Source: Sulfitobacter mediterraneus
Lineage (GTDB): Bacteria; Pseudomonadota; Alphaproteobacteria; Rhodobacterales; Rhodobacteraceae
NCBI RefSeq assembly: GCF_003054325.1
Contig: NZ_QBKU01000006.1
Coordinates: forward strand, 1-64,000
DNA length: 64,000 nt
Reading direction: 5' to 3'
Shown piece by piece: positions 35,848-44,540 of the stretch. The position numbers were made by a program, and so were the translations under genes. The stretch's first letter is position 1; each line of letters opens with the position of its first letter. Below the pieces are notes generated by a model. That model was not told the DNA's origin and did not search any database. It saw only the letters and a program-made list of their open reading frames with translations.

Positions 35848-36309
35848 ATGAACAAGCCGCTAATCACAGCATGCCTGATGTGCACCGCCACCGCCGTGGC
35901 TGCCGCCGATCTTCAGGAAATGGGCGATATGTCCAAAGAAATGGTGGCCCGTGCCGTCACCCACTACCAACAGGTCGGGCGCGAACAGGCCGAAAAGGAT
36001 TTTAACCACAAAACTGAGGAATGGTACGCCGACAAATACTTCCTGCATATGTTCGCGATGAACGTAGATGGTACCGTCTGGGCCGATAACGTCTGGCCCG
36101 AATTCATCGGAACGGATTTTACCGCCGCGGCCGGTTTTGACGGATTTGAGTTTGGCCATGACATCATCGCAAACACGCCGCAGGGCGGTGAAGTCTATCA
36201 GGTGCAGTTGAAATTCATGAACCCAGAAAGCGGTGATCTCACACCATCCGTCGGCTCTTGCGTGCGCGCCGATGCTCAGAACATCCTGTGCAGCTGGGCC
36301 AACGGCTGA
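35848..36309 (+). CDS. Secreted stand-alone Cache-domain protein
   Basis: Protein of 153 residues with a signal peptide ([20 protein letters not shown], then DLQ). The remainder is a single Cache-like fold: helix of about 35 residues, then [17 protein letters not shown] and EFIGTDF, as in the ligand domain of chemoreceptors. Two cysteines near the end (SVGSC and NILC) could form a disulfide. There is no membrane anchor, so it would be periplasmic. A GGAG ribosome site precedes the ATG. It lies 29 bp before the chemoreceptor gene. A detachable ligand sensor for that receptor is possible but unproven. Confidence 0.75.
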   Translation: MNKPLITACLMCTATAVAAADLQEMGDMSKEMVARAVTHYQQVGREQAEKDFNHKTEEWYADKYFLHMFAMNVDGTVWADNVWPEFIGTDFTAAAGFDGFEFGHDIIANTPQGGEVYQVQLKFMNPESGDLTPSVGSCVRADAQNILCSWANG

Positions 36310-36338
36310 TCCGCGCCACGAATGAAAGGCCGCAAGCC

Positions 36339-38384
36339 GTGTTCTTGACCTCAATTAAGCAGAAAATCATCTTTGTCGCCCTATTGTCCTTTATCGGGGC
36401 GACGGTGGTATCCCTGTTTTCCTATCGTGGCCTTGATGACGCCACCGGTGCCATGCGGTACCTAACCGAAATCGCGGCACCGCAGGAGAAAGCCAATAAC
36501 GAGGCAAGCGCGGCGTTGGCGACGTTGATCCAGAAAATCTACCAATATCTTCTGTGGCTTGAGATGAATGGCCCTGCCGAAGATGCCGCCGAAATGCGCG
36601 GCCAGATTGATCAGATGATCGTGGAGTTGGACCGCTTTGCGGAGGCGGGGCTTGTCCCCGTTGAGAGTTTCACCGAGTTCAAAAGGAAGTTGAGTGGACT
36701 GTTGGGCATGGCAGAACGCAATCCAAGAATTGCCTTTGGTGGGTTGCGCGGCGCTCTGTCCGTTTATGGCGAAATATTTGGAGTGATTTCCGAAAACCTA
36801 ATCAACTCGCAGGCAGAAACAGAGAACTCCGTCAAACGCGCACAAACCTCGATCAGCAGGTCCTTGTTTGTGATCCTCACCGTTGGGATTTCCACGATCG
36901 CTTTGAGCTTGCTCATCTCTATTGCCGTTAGCATCCGTCTGTCGCGCGGGATTCATAAGATGGTCAATGCGATGACTGCCATTGCCGCCGATCAAGATAA
37001 CGTGGAAATCCCGAATATCGGCCAGAAAGATGAATTGGGCCAGATGGCTGGCGCATTGGTCGTGTTCCGTGACGGACAGCAGGCCAAACGTGATTTGGCC
37101 TTCGCGCAGGCCCAACATCAAGAGGCAGAAAAGGCCAAAGATGCCGCCGCAAGAGAGGCAGAAGCGGCCCGGCTTCAAGCCTTGCAAGAGCAGGCAGAAC
37201 TTGAGCGGCAACAAGCAGAAGAAGCGCAAGAGCGATCCCGTAGAACAGAAGTGATGCAGGCCGAACTGGCAGGGGTTATCGCCCTGGCACAGGCGGGTGA
37301 TTTCACCGGCAGGATGCAGAACGCAGCGACAGAGAACGACGACGATGCAATCCGCACCTCGGTGAACCAACTGGTTGAAACGGTCGAAGTTGGCGTCAAG
37401 GAAACCTCCCGCGTGTTAGAGGCTTTGGCAAAATGCGATCTCACCCTCAAGATGGAGGGGGAATTTCAAGGTGCCTTTTCCAAACTCAAATTGAATGTGA
37501 ACAAAGGCACCTCATCGCTTGGCGATGCGCTTGGGCACATTTCGCAAAACGCCCAGATCGTCACGAACAGCTCTTCTGAATTGTCCAATGCGGCGAAAGA
37601 CCTATCACAACGCACCGAAGGCGCGGCGAGCCGCCTTAGCACGGCCAATGACATGATGCGCGAGATCAACTCGGCCTCCCTGTCCGCGTCCGATCACGCC
37701 AACAAGGCCACCGAATTTGCCGTCAGTGCCCAGAATGCAGCGGAACAAAGCGGTCAGGTGGTCGATAAGACCGTGACAGCGATGGCACAGATTGCCGAGT
37801 ATTCAAACAAAATCAGCGTTGCGACCGATGTGATCAATGAAATCGCCTTTCAGACGAACCTTCTCGCCTTGAACGCAGGCGTCGAAGCCGCCCGCGCTGG
37901 CGAAAGTGGCAAGGGATTTTCGGTCGTAGCAACCGAAGTGCGTTCACTTGCTCAACGGTCGGCGGAATCGGCACATGAGATCGGTCAACTGATTGCAAAC
38001 AGTCAACGCGGTGTCGAACAAGGCAGCAAACTGATCACCGAACTGGGCAGCGCGATGAGCGATGTTGTCGCCCGCATTTCCAAAGCCGCGGAAGCGGTGC
38101 AGGCCATTGCTGTGTCCACCGGAGATCAGGTGCATCAGATCAAACAAATGGAAGGGACTGTTGTTGAACTTGAACAATTGACCCAGACCAACGCGGCGAT
38201 GAGCGAGGAATCCTCCGCGGCGACAGCTGTTTTGCTGGAATCCGCCCAGCAGATGAAAGCGCTGATTGAGAATTTCAAATTCGAGGGCCAGACATCATCC
38301 GCAGGTATTGGCTCGGCTTTGTCTGCCGAATCTGCTGCTGACGCGCAGTGGTCAAATGCAGAAGCCCAGATGCGCGCCATCTGA
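36339..38384 (+). CDS. Methyl-accepting chemotaxis protein
   Basis: Transmembrane chemoreceptor of about 681 residues. TM1 lies near residues 10-28, a helical periplasmic sensing region of ~140 residues follows, TM2 is near 170-195, then HAMP, a long Ala/Glu/Gln coiled coil (residues ~245-300), a second HAMP-like part and the signalling domain with the hairpin tip [20 protein letters not shown]. The GTG start at 36339 is preferred because earlier in-frame codons overlap the Cache gene; no ATG is in frame near it. It relays attractant or repellent signals to CheA/CheW, encoded elsewhere. It is co-transcribed with the secreted Cache protein. Confidence 0.92.
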   Translation: MFLTSIKQKIIFVALLSFIGATVVSLFSYRGLDDATGAMRYLTEIAAPQEKANNEASAALATLIQKIYQYLLWLEMNGPAEDAAEMRGQIDQMIVELDRFAEAGLVPVESFTEFKRKLSGLLGMAERNPRIAFGGLRGALSVYGEIFGVISENLINSQAETENSVKRAQTSISRSLFVILTVGISTIALSLLISIAVSIRLSRGIHKMVNAMTAIAADQDNVEIPNIGQKDELGQMAGALVVFRDGQQAKRDLAFAQAQHQEAEKAKDAAAREAEAARLQALQEQAELERQQAEEAQERSRRTEVMQAELAGVIALAQAGDFTGRMQNAATENDDDAIRTSVNQLVETVEVGVKETSRVLEALAKCDLTLKMEGEFQGAFSKLKLNVNKGTSSLGDALGHISQNAQIVTNSSSELSNAAKDLSQRTEGAASRLSTANDMMREINSASLSASDHANKATEFAVSAQNAAEQSGQVVDKTVTAMAQIAEYSNKISVATDVINEIAFQTNLLALNAGVEAARAGESGKGFSVVATEVRSLAQRSAESAHEIGQLIANSQRGVEQGSKLITELGSAMSDVVARISKAAEAVQAIAVSTGDQVHQIKQMEGTVVELEQLTQTNAAMSEESSAATAVLLESAQQMKALIENFKFEGQTSSAGIGSALSAESAADAQWSNAEAQMRAI

Positions 38385-38536
38385 CCCGTGAAAAGACCAA
38401 GGAGGCAAGACACCGCGCCGGTCTGCACAGCCACAACATGAAACTTCATTGCTTTTCTATCACTTGATCTCTCGAACCGGATCGAGGCGTCCTGCCTCCC
38501 CGGTCCGTTGCCGTTTATATTGACGATATCCAATAT

Positions 38537-38567
38537 CCACGATAAGAAATATCTTGATTATTCGTGG
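38537..38567. promoter_or_regulatory. Inverted repeat upstream of Rrf2 gene
   Basis: CCACGATAA and TTATTCGTGG face each other across 11 bp, ending 10 bp before the Rrf2 start. The arms are equal but for one inserted A. A position overlapping the ribosome site and promoter fits autoregulation by the Rrf2 protein. Confidence 0.5.
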
Positions 38568-38577
38568 AGAGATTTCA

Positions 38578-39078
38578 ATGAAACTGAGTGATGGCGTTGA
38601 ATGGGCCGCGCATTGCGTTTTGCTGTTGGCAGCCCTGCCCGGAGAGGCGCGGCTTTCGGGGCGCGCCTTGGCCGAATTTCACGGCGTGCCGGAAAGCTAT
38701 CTGCTCAAACACCTCAAAGCGTTGGCAAAAAGTGGCATCCTGAAATCTTTCTCTGGGCCTGCCGGGGGCTACGGCCTGGCGAGGGCTGCATCTGAAATCA
38801 GCATGCTTGATATCGTCCATGCGGTTGAGGGGAAGACCCCGGCGTTCCGGTGTTCAGAGATCCGCCGCCGCGGCCCGTGTTCGGTAAGAGACCACAATGC
38901 CTACCCCAAACCTTGCGGCATCAATCGCGCTATGCTCAGGGCCGAGCAGGCCTATCACACCGCCCTCAAGACCGAGACGGTGAGCGATCTTCTGACCGAA
39001 TTTGCAGGGACGGTTGATCCTAGGATTGCGGCACTTGGCCAAGCTTGGGTCATCAAAAACATAAGGAACGCAGCATGA
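38578..39078 (+). CDS. Rrf2-family transcriptional regulator
   Basis: Regulator of 166 residues. The winged helix contains LSGRALAEFHGVPESYLLKHLKALAKSG and the GGYGLAR wing. Three cysteines lie in the Rrf2 cluster position (FRCSEIRRRGPC then KPCGIN), which in relatives bind an iron-sulfur cluster or sense redox state. A GGAGAG ribosome site precedes the ATG. Its stop overlaps the start of the epimerase-like gene (ATGATG), so the two form an operon, and it probably regulates itself via the inverted repeat at 38537-38567. Confidence 0.9.
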   Translation: MKLSDGVEWAAHCVLLLAALPGEARLSGRALAEFHGVPESYLLKHLKALAKSGILKSFSGPAGGYGLARAASEISMLDIVHAVEGKTPAFRCSEIRRRGPCSVRDHNAYPKPCGINRAMLRAEQAYHTALKTETVSDLLTEFAGTVDPRIAALGQAWVIKNIRNAA

Positions 39079-40040
39079 TGAAAGTATTTGTCACCGGCGG
39101 CACGGGCGTGCTTGGCCGCCCTGTGATCCGCACATTGGTCAACAGCGGCCACAAGGTTATTGCATTGGCCCGCTCTCCTGAAAAGATCAGCGCACTGCGT
39201 GCCCTCGGCGCAGAGCCCGCAGCCGCCAGTTTATTTGATCCCTCCAGTCTGCGTGACAACATGCAGGGCTGCGACGCCGTCTTGCATCTGGCAACACGCA
39301 TTCCCAAAACCTCTGACATGAAATCCCCCCATGCCTGGGCCCAGAACGACCGCATTCGCAAAGATGGCACCGGGAACCTCGTTGATGCCGCGCTGGCGAC
39401 CGGAAAGGTCAAAACCTTCATCTATCCGAGCGTTTTCTTCATGTATGGAGACGGCGGAGACACCTGGCAAAGCGCGGCCACGGCCGAATTGAACCCGCCC
39501 GCGCCGCTACAATCGACATTAACAGCAGAGAACCACGTGACCCGCTTCGCGGCACACGGCGGCGAAAACCGGGGTATAAACCTGCGGTTTGGCAGCTTCT
39601 ATGGACCCGGTTCCCGAGACAGCCAGGATATGCTTTCGATGGCGCGAAACGGCATTGTGATGCCCTTGGCCACTGGCGGAACGTTCAAATCGATGATCTG
39701 GGTTGAGGATGCTGCCAGCGCAATGATTGCAGCGCTCAATCATGCAAAGAGCGGCACCTTTGATGTTGCAGAAACAGAGCCGTACACTCAGGATCAAGCG
39801 ATCAAAGCACTGGCAGTGGCGGTCGGACGGCGAAGCTTGTTTAAGCTGCCTCGGTTCCTGCTTCGGTTTGCGTTGAAACCGGACATGCGCGGCCTCTTGG
39901 GCCGCAGCCAACGTATCACCTCACAGGAATTTCGGGACATGACGGGCTGGAAACCTGAGGTGAAAAACCAGACCGAGGGATGGCAAAGGATCGCACAGGG
40001 CGACGCGCGTACGTCAATCGCGAAAGCCAAAGCAGCGTAA
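39075..40040 (+). CDS. NAD(P)-binding epimerase/reductase-like protein
   Basis: Extended-SDR / NAD-dependent epimerase-dehydratase family protein of 321 residues. The Rossmann motif is VTGGTGVLGRPV at residues 7-18. The active-site segment PSVFFMYGDGGD replaces the usual Ser-x-Tyr-xxx-Lys with a weaker version, so catalysis may differ from sugar epimerases. A possible isoflavone-reductase or NmrA-like reductase role is compatible. ATG overlaps the Rrf2 stop; an AAGGAACG ribosome site lies upstream. Redox-controlled expression with Rrf2 is inferred from the operon. Confidence 0.8.
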   Translation: MMKVFVTGGTGVLGRPVIRTLVNSGHKVIALARSPEKISALRALGAEPAAASLFDPSSLRDNMQGCDAVLHLATRIPKTSDMKSPHAWAQNDRIRKDGTGNLVDAALATGKVKTFIYPSVFFMYGDGGDTWQSAATAELNPPAPLQSTLTAENHVTRFAAHGGENRGINLRFGSFYGPGSRDSQDMLSMARNGIVMPLATGGTFKSMIWVEDAASAMIAALNHAKSGTFDVAETEPYTQDQAIKALAVAVGRRSLFKLPRFLLRFALKPDMRGLLGRSQRITSQEFRDMTGWKPEVKNQTEGWQRIAQGDARTSIAKAKAA

Positions 40041-40068
40041 CCGACCGCATTCAAAGAACGCATCTGGC

Positions 40069-40334
40069 TAGGGTCAGGACCCATTAATTTTACGTCGCTG
40101 GTTTGGCAGGTTTTTACTGTAGCCAGGCACCTCTGCGCAGGAACTCTTGTTGAATTTCAAGCAGATGTAACGCAGCTCACAGGAAAAACCCGCCAAATCC
40201 TTCGGACGTCCAAACCTCTTCATTTCAGCGGCGTGAGCCATTTGCAGTTAACCCGTTAGCTGCTGCATGTCTCAAACCACTGAATTTTCGAGGTTTGGAC
40301 GCCAGCGGCGCAAAATTAATGGGTCCTGACCCTA
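40069..40334. mobile_element. MITE-like element, copy 1
   Basis: A 266-bp non-coding element. Its ends are inverted repeats of about 33 bp (TAGGGTCAGGACCCATTAAT and onward) matching at 31 of 33 positions. It is flanked by TA on both sides, so a TA target duplication is likely. An internal inverted pair (GTCCAAACCTC near 40214, and its complement near 40288) allows the single strand to fold. A second copy of identical length is at 41735-42000 in the same orientation with 8 differences (97% identical). No transposase is present, so it depends on one elsewhere in the genome. Confidence 0.85.
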
Positions 40335-40622
40335 AGCCAAGGCGAGGATGAAGCGCCGGCTTGACCACTGCAAAGCTTCAATAGCGCTTTGACTGAAAAC
40401 GCCCAGGTATTCTGGCTTGCAGCCAAGAAAAATGCGGCCAAGCCGGAACCGAACCTGCCGCCCTGCGTTATCGTCGGAGATCCCGGCCCGGCACCTCGTT
40501 TCTGAATTGCCCAGTCTACCGCTGGTCTGGGATCTCAAACCATGCATGTCCCGACGTGCCGCTGGTGCAGGCATTCCCGCCGCATATCTAATTTCGCCGC
40601 GCCAAAACGAAAGCCCAGACAT
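40335..40622. other. Intergenic region without recognised gene
   Basis: A stretch of 288 bp between MITE copy 1 and the AI-2E-type gene. Reading frames exist but none has a ribosome site or family resemblance; no clear promoter or hairpin was recognised. Confidence 0.4.
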
Positions 40623-41681
40623 ATGACCAGCACGCTGATGACACGCCTCGCTATTTTGGGGATGGGCGTTGTGACGGCCTTTGCCACATTGGAATACGCC
40701 CAAGATTTCTTTGCCCCTGTGCTGTCTGCACTCATCCTGGGTATCGTCCTTTCGCCGCTTGTCCGGTTTTGGGAACGCATCGGCCTTCGCCCGTCATTGT
40801 CTGCGTTTGCCACGGTTGCGATCACGATGATTGCTGTCGTCTGCCTTGTCCTGCTGCTGGAACCCTACGTCGCAGAGGCCATCGCGCGTGCACCCGTTAT
40901 CTGGGTCGAGTTGCGCACAACAATTGAGGGGATCAGGGCGATGATCCTTGGCTTGGATGAAATCGCCGAAGACGTTGTCGCGGCCGTCGATCCCAAAGGC
41001 GAACAGGCCCAGCCCCCTGCCGAAGGCATAGATGTACCCTCAATCACGGACGCTCTGTTTTATGCGCCACAGTTTCTTGCCCAATTGATGATGTTTGTCG
41101 GCGTCCTGTATTTCTTTTTGCTGACCCGGACAGAAATTTACCGCTGGGTCGGTGCCTCTGTTCCATCGCTGAGCCGAGACGATTTTTTGCACGCCGAACG
41201 GCAGGTCTCCCGGTATTTCCTGACCATTACGGCAATCAACGGATCGTTTGGCGTGGCCATTGCCGTGGTGATGCAGTTGATCGGCATGCCCGGCGCGGTG
41301 TTCTGGGGTGTCTCTGCGTTCTTTCTGAACTACATCCTCTACCTTGGCCCGCTTGCCTTGGGGGCGACACTTTTGGTGGCAGGGATGGTGGTGTTCAACG
41401 GCGCAGCCAGCTTTGCGCCCGCAGCGATTTATCTGTCGATGAACGCCGTTGAGGGGCAATTTGTGACCCCTGCGATGGTTGGCAAACGCATGTCGGTCAA
41501 CACGCTCTTGGTGTTTGTGTCGCTGGTGTTCTGGCTATGGCTTTGGGGGCCAATTGGCGGCGTGATCGCGATCCCGCTACTGATCTGGATGATCACGATC
41601 ACAGAACGCGCCTTGGGACAGCCCATTTCGGATGGCATCCCAAATTTGATCCGCACCAACCCCGATCAGAGTAAGCTTTGA
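40623..41681 (+). CDS. AI-2E family (UPF0118) membrane transporter
   Basis: Membrane protein of 352 residues with about seven to eight hydrophobic segments and a soluble part between spans (residues ~80-140, acidic, including GEQAQPPAEG). The PerM/AI-2E exporter signature region is GVAIAVVMQLIGMPGAVFWG, then NYILYLGPLALGA and VWLWLWGPIGGVIAIPLL-type end. Family members export small molecules or ions (AI-2 for TqsA, Na+/H+ for some). The gene is flanked by two direct MITE copies, so it might have moved as a unit. The start MTSTLMTRL is preferred over an earlier ATG without a hydrophobic lead. Confidence 0.87.
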   Translation: MTSTLMTRLAILGMGVVTAFATLEYAQDFFAPVLSALILGIVLSPLVRFWERIGLRPSLSAFATVAITMIAVVCLVLLLEPYVAEAIARAPVIWVELRTTIEGIRAMILGLDEIAEDVVAAVDPKGEQAQPPAEGIDVPSITDALFYAPQFLAQLMMFVGVLYFFLLTRTEIYRWVGASVPSLSRDDFLHAERQVSRYFLTITAINGSFGVAIAVVMQLIGMPGAVFWGVSAFFLNYILYLGPLALGATLLVAGMVVFNGAASFAPAAIYLSMNAVEGQFVTPAMVGKRMSVNTLLVFVSLVFWLWLWGPIGGVIAIPLLIWMITITERALGQPISDGIPNLIRTNPDQSKL

Positions 41682-41734
41682 GGGTTCATCATAGTTCTGC
41701 AAGTCGAAGCGGCGTTTGAGGAAACTGGGCGGCT

Positions 41735-42000
41735 TAGGGTCAGGACCCATTAATTTTACGTCGCTGGTTTGGCAGGTTTTTACTGTGGCTAGGCACCTCT
41801 GCGCAGGAACTCTTGTTGAATTTCAAGCAGATGTAACGCAGCTCACAGGGAAAACCCGCCAAATCTTTCAGACGACCAAACCTCTTCATTTCAGCGGCGT
41901 GAGCCATTTGCAGTTAACCCGTTAGCTGCTGCACGTCTCAAACCACTGAATTTTCGAGGTTTGGACGCCAGCGGCGCAAAATTAATGGGTCTTGACCCTA
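41735..42000. mobile_element. MITE-like element, copy 2, inserted at the kinase stop codon
   Basis: Direct repeat of 40069-40334, 266 bp, 97% identical, with the same ~33-bp terminal inverted repeats. The right-hand TA (41999-42000) lies in the stop codon of the histidine kinase gene on the minus strand: the kinase now ends with TAG supplied by the element end. Removing the element and one TA restores GATTTTTAAGCC, that is, a TAA stop at the same codon, which supports TA duplication and a coding-neutral insertion. Confidence 0.85.
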
Positions 42001-43722
42001 AAAATCGCCCGGTTCCAATTCAAAGGTTGCGGCGTCAAAACTCACTGTCATCTGGTACTGATTGTGATCGCGCTGCACGTCGATGTCAGCGCCCAACTGA
42101 ATCGCAAAGGCGGTGATAAGTTTCGACCCCATGCCGGTGCTTTCGGGTGCGACCTCATTGCTCAAAGAGTTCACCAAAACAAAGCGGCATTTGTCCTGTG
42201 CATCACGGGTAAAAGTCACCGACATCCGGTTGTCCCCGTTTTCGGAGGCACCCACGTATTTCATCGCGTTGGTCGCAGCCTCCGAAGCCAAAAGCGACAT
42301 CGGCACCGCCTGATCTGGGTAAAGCATGACATCTTCGACCTGCACATCAACGGCGATGTTTTTGGCAGTGTCCGTCCCGACCTCCACCGATCTTTCGATA
42401 ATTTCCCGCACCAGTTCACCCACGTTGACCAACCCGCCGCTGCTGGTTTGATAAAGATCGCGGTGAATGGTGGCCAAACTCAAAACGCGGTCCTGCATGC
42501 GGCGCAGAATGCGTTTTGTATCGTCATGCTGCGCCTCACGGATCTGCATATTCAGGATCGACGAGATCAGTTGCAGATTGTTTTTGACCCGGTGATGCAC
42601 CTCTTTGAGCAGCACATTTTTTTGCCGCACAGAATCTTCCAGTTCGGCCTCGTCGCGCAGGATCGAGTGGGCCATAACAAGAAACGAATTTTGGATGTTT
42701 TGCAGCTCGCTTGGCATCTCGCGGGTACGCTCGTCGGTCAGCAATGTGCGATTATCGGCAAAGCGCATCATCTGCGCGCCGACACTGCGGATATGGCGGG
42801 AGACCAGCCGATGAACCGCAAAAAGCGCCACCGCGAGGCTGATCATCCACATGAGTGCCGGAAACAGGCTGGTCGGTAGGATCTTGCTGATCTGGCCGGA
42901 AACACCGTTGTCTTTGTCCCAGACACCCAATGCAAAGATCTTGCCCGTTTCAATCGGCACAACCGCATAGATACGATCTTCGCCATAGACGCTTTGACGC
43001 GAAAATGTGCGTGCCGCTACGGTGGTGAATTCGGCCAGATTGGTGCCCAGCGGCAGGTTCGCAACAGCCGCGTCGGCGCCATTGCGGGAACTTAGAATTT
43101 CGCCGTTTTCGTTGAAGGTCAGTAGATCTAGAAGCGCTTCGTTTTCACTATCGTCCCCGAGTGCATTAAGGATCGAATGGGGAACCGAGACTGTGACAAA
43201 TCCGGTCAAGTCGTCTTCTTCAAAGACCGGTTGGGAAATGTTGATCACCGATCCTTCCCCGTTTGGTCCGTCAATGCTCACCTCGATGCGGGGTGTCTCT
43301 GCCTCGACGGCTTCGGCGAACCCGGGCGCGTTGGCATAATCCAGTTCGACCCCGGTGGATGAGCAGGTCATCTTGCCGGAGATCGGCACATAGCCAATGA
43401 AGTTAAATATGCCGGCGTTTTCCAGAACCTTTGCCAGACGTTTGGAACAGGCCGCCGGGTTTTCCAACATTTGCGGCAGAAACGCGCCCACACCAGAGGC
43501 GAGACCGAATGCCCGCTGGATGACGATACGCTCTTCTGCCGCTGCCTGCTCTGTCAAACCCAGCAGAGCCAATTCCGAGTTTTGCTGCGCTTGTTCTGTC
43601 ACGCTTCGGGTCTGGCTGACTGCGATCATGCCAATTGGCAGGATTGCCAATGACATCATCACTGCCATCCGGAACCGCAGGCTCTTGTACCAGCGCGGGG
43701 ATTGATCTTCTTTCAGCGTCAC
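41998..43722 (-). CDS. Membrane sensor histidine kinase, HisKA_2/HWE type, of the general stress response
   Basis: Kinase of 574 residues. TM1 is near residues 15-35, a periplasmic sensor of about 240 residues (dCache-like; it has the CSSTGVELDYAN and ISQPVFEEDDLTG segments) ends at TM2 near 285-305, followed by a linker, the HisKA_2 dimer region with the phospho-acceptor in EVHHRVKNNLQL (His376/377), and a compact HATPase domain ending in GMGSKLITAFA. It overlaps the EcfG gene by ATGA and so belongs to the nepR-ecfG operon. It likely phosphorylates PhyR encoded opposite. Its stop codon is now inside MITE copy 2. Confidence 0.9.
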   Translation of the reverse strand: MTLKEDQSPRWYKSLRFRMAVMMSLAILPIGMIAVSQTRSVTEQAQQNSELALLGLTEQAAAEERIVIQRAFGLASGVGAFLPQMLENPAACSKRLAKVLENAGIFNFIGYVPISGKMTCSSTGVELDYANAPGFAEAVEAETPRIEVSIDGPNGEGSVINISQPVFEEDDLTGFVTVSVPHSILNALGDDSENEALLDLLTFNENGEILSSRNGADAAVANLPLGTNLAEFTTVAARTFSRQSVYGEDRIYAVVPIETGKIFALGVWDKDNGVSGQISKILPTSLFPALMWMISLAVALFAVHRLVSRHIRSVGAQMMRFADNRTLLTDERTREMPSELQNIQNSFLVMAHSILRDEAELEDSVRQKNVLLKEVHHRVKNNLQLISSILNMQIREAQHDDTKRILRRMQDRVLSLATIHRDLYQTSSGGLVNVGELVREIIERSVEVGTDTAKNIAVDVQVEDVMLYPDQAVPMSLLASEAATNAMKYVGASENGDNRMSVTFTRDAQDKCRFVLVNSLSNEVAPESTGMGSKLITAFAIQLGADIDVQRDHNQYQMTVSFDAATFELEPGDF

Positions 43723-44273
43723 TGCGGAACTGTACCTGCGCCGGAAATCACGGCCATAGTGGCGCGGTCAGTCAGCTCCATGGGGCCCTCTTCGTCCAGA
43801 TGCAAAAGTTCCGTCAGCTTGGCGCGGCCACGGTTTGCCCGGCTTTTGACGGTGCCGACAGCCACACCGCACATGTCTGCGGCTTCCTCGTAGGAAAATC
43901 CGGATGCCCCCACAAGGATCAGCGCCTCGCGTTGTTCATCGGGCAGCAATTCAAACGCTTGTTTAAAATCGCTCAGCTGCATCCGGCCATCGTGTTCCGG
44001 CTTGACCGATAGGGTCGCTGTGAACACACCATCGACATCCGCGACCTCGCGGTTCAGCTTGCGGCGGCTGGAATAATAGGTGTTGCGCAGAATGGTGAAT
44101 AACCAGGCTCGCATCTTGGTGCCGGGCTTGAACTTATCAATATTGGTCCAGGCTTTGACGACGGTATCTTGCACCATGTCATCAGCGGTCGCCCCGTTGC
44201 GTGTCAAACTCAACGCAAAGGCACGCAGGGCCGGCAAATGCTCGACCAACTCATTTCTTGGATCTTCGGACAT
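43719..44273 (-). CDS. ecfG: EcfG-type ECF sigma factor
   Basis: Sigma factor of 184 residues with region 2 (LTRNGATADDMVQDTVVKAW, near residues 22-42) and region 4 (LPDEQREALILVGASGFSYEEAADM, near 110-140, then GTVKSRANRGR). It directs RNA polymerase to general stress promoters of the GGAAC-N17-CGTT type. It overlaps the nepR stop (TAATG) and is followed by the histidine kinase. NepR is expected to bind it until phospho-PhyR sequesters NepR. Confidence 0.93.
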   Translation of the reverse strand: MSEDPRNELVEHLPALRAFALSLTRNGATADDMVQDTVVKAWTNIDKFKPGTKMRAWLFTILRNTYYSSRRKLNREVADVDGVFTATLSVKPEHDGRMQLSDFKQAFELLPDEQREALILVGASGFSYEEAADMCGVAVGTVKSRANRGRAKLTELLHLDEEGPMELTDRATMAVISGAGTVPQ

Positions 44274-44437
44274 TAACTGTTGCCCTTCTGCTCAGCATCC
44301 TGCGCTTTGAGAACATCAAGCAGATCTTTGAACCGATCAGGAAGCTGTTCCTGAACAAGGTCGGAATAGACCATCTTGAGGTTCTGATCGATCAAGTCTG
44401 CTATGCGCTCATCGTCTTTTGATTTGTTATCTGTCAT
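44273..44437 (-). CDS. nepR: NepR anti-sigma factor
   Basis: Small protein of 54 residues: it starts MTDNKSKDDERIADLIDQNL and continues KMVYSDLVQEQLPDRFKDLLDVLK. This matches the NepR core (two helices, I-x-LxxVY-x4-P-x-RFxxLLxxL). It binds EcfG and, under stress, the sigma-like domain of PhyR. The stop overlaps the EcfG start, ensuring matched dosage. It is transcribed from the minus-strand EcfG-type promoter at 44487-44512, the usual feed-forward arrangement. Confidence 0.9.
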   Translation of the reverse strand: MTDNKSKDDERIADLIDQNLKMVYSDLVQEQLPDRFKDLLDVLKAQDAEQKGNS

Positions 44438-44479
44438 TGCTTCTCGGTCTCTTTTTTTCGAAAAAACTCATCACCCAAC

Positions 44480-44505
44480 GGAACCGAACGCATGATCACC
44501 GCGTT
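44480..44505 (+). promoter_or_regulatory. EcfG-type promoter of phyR
   Basis: GGAAC at 44480-44484 and CGTT at 44502-44505 with a 17-bp spacer, the EcfG consensus, 36 bp upstream of the phyR start codon. It overlaps the minus-strand promoter of nepR-ecfG almost completely. Confidence 0.8.
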
Positions 44506-44512
44506 TGGTTCC
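44487..44512 (-). promoter_or_regulatory. EcfG-type promoter of nepR-ecfG
   Basis: On the minus strand GGAAC (44508-44512) and CGTT (44487-44490) are separated by 17 bp, about 50 bp upstream of the nepR start. Together with the plus-strand site it makes a nearly mirror-symmetric bidirectional stress promoter. Confidence 0.8.
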
Positions 44513-44540
44513 GAAACAAATTGAAAAAAGGCAAAAAAGA

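Noticed and set aside
40088..40243. A 51-codon minus-strand frame inside MITE copy 1 (MAHAAEMKRFGRPK...), also open in copy 2
   Set aside because: The copies differ at several amino acids with no bias to silent changes, no ribosome site is evident, and the frame ends in the terminal repeat. Taken as chance.
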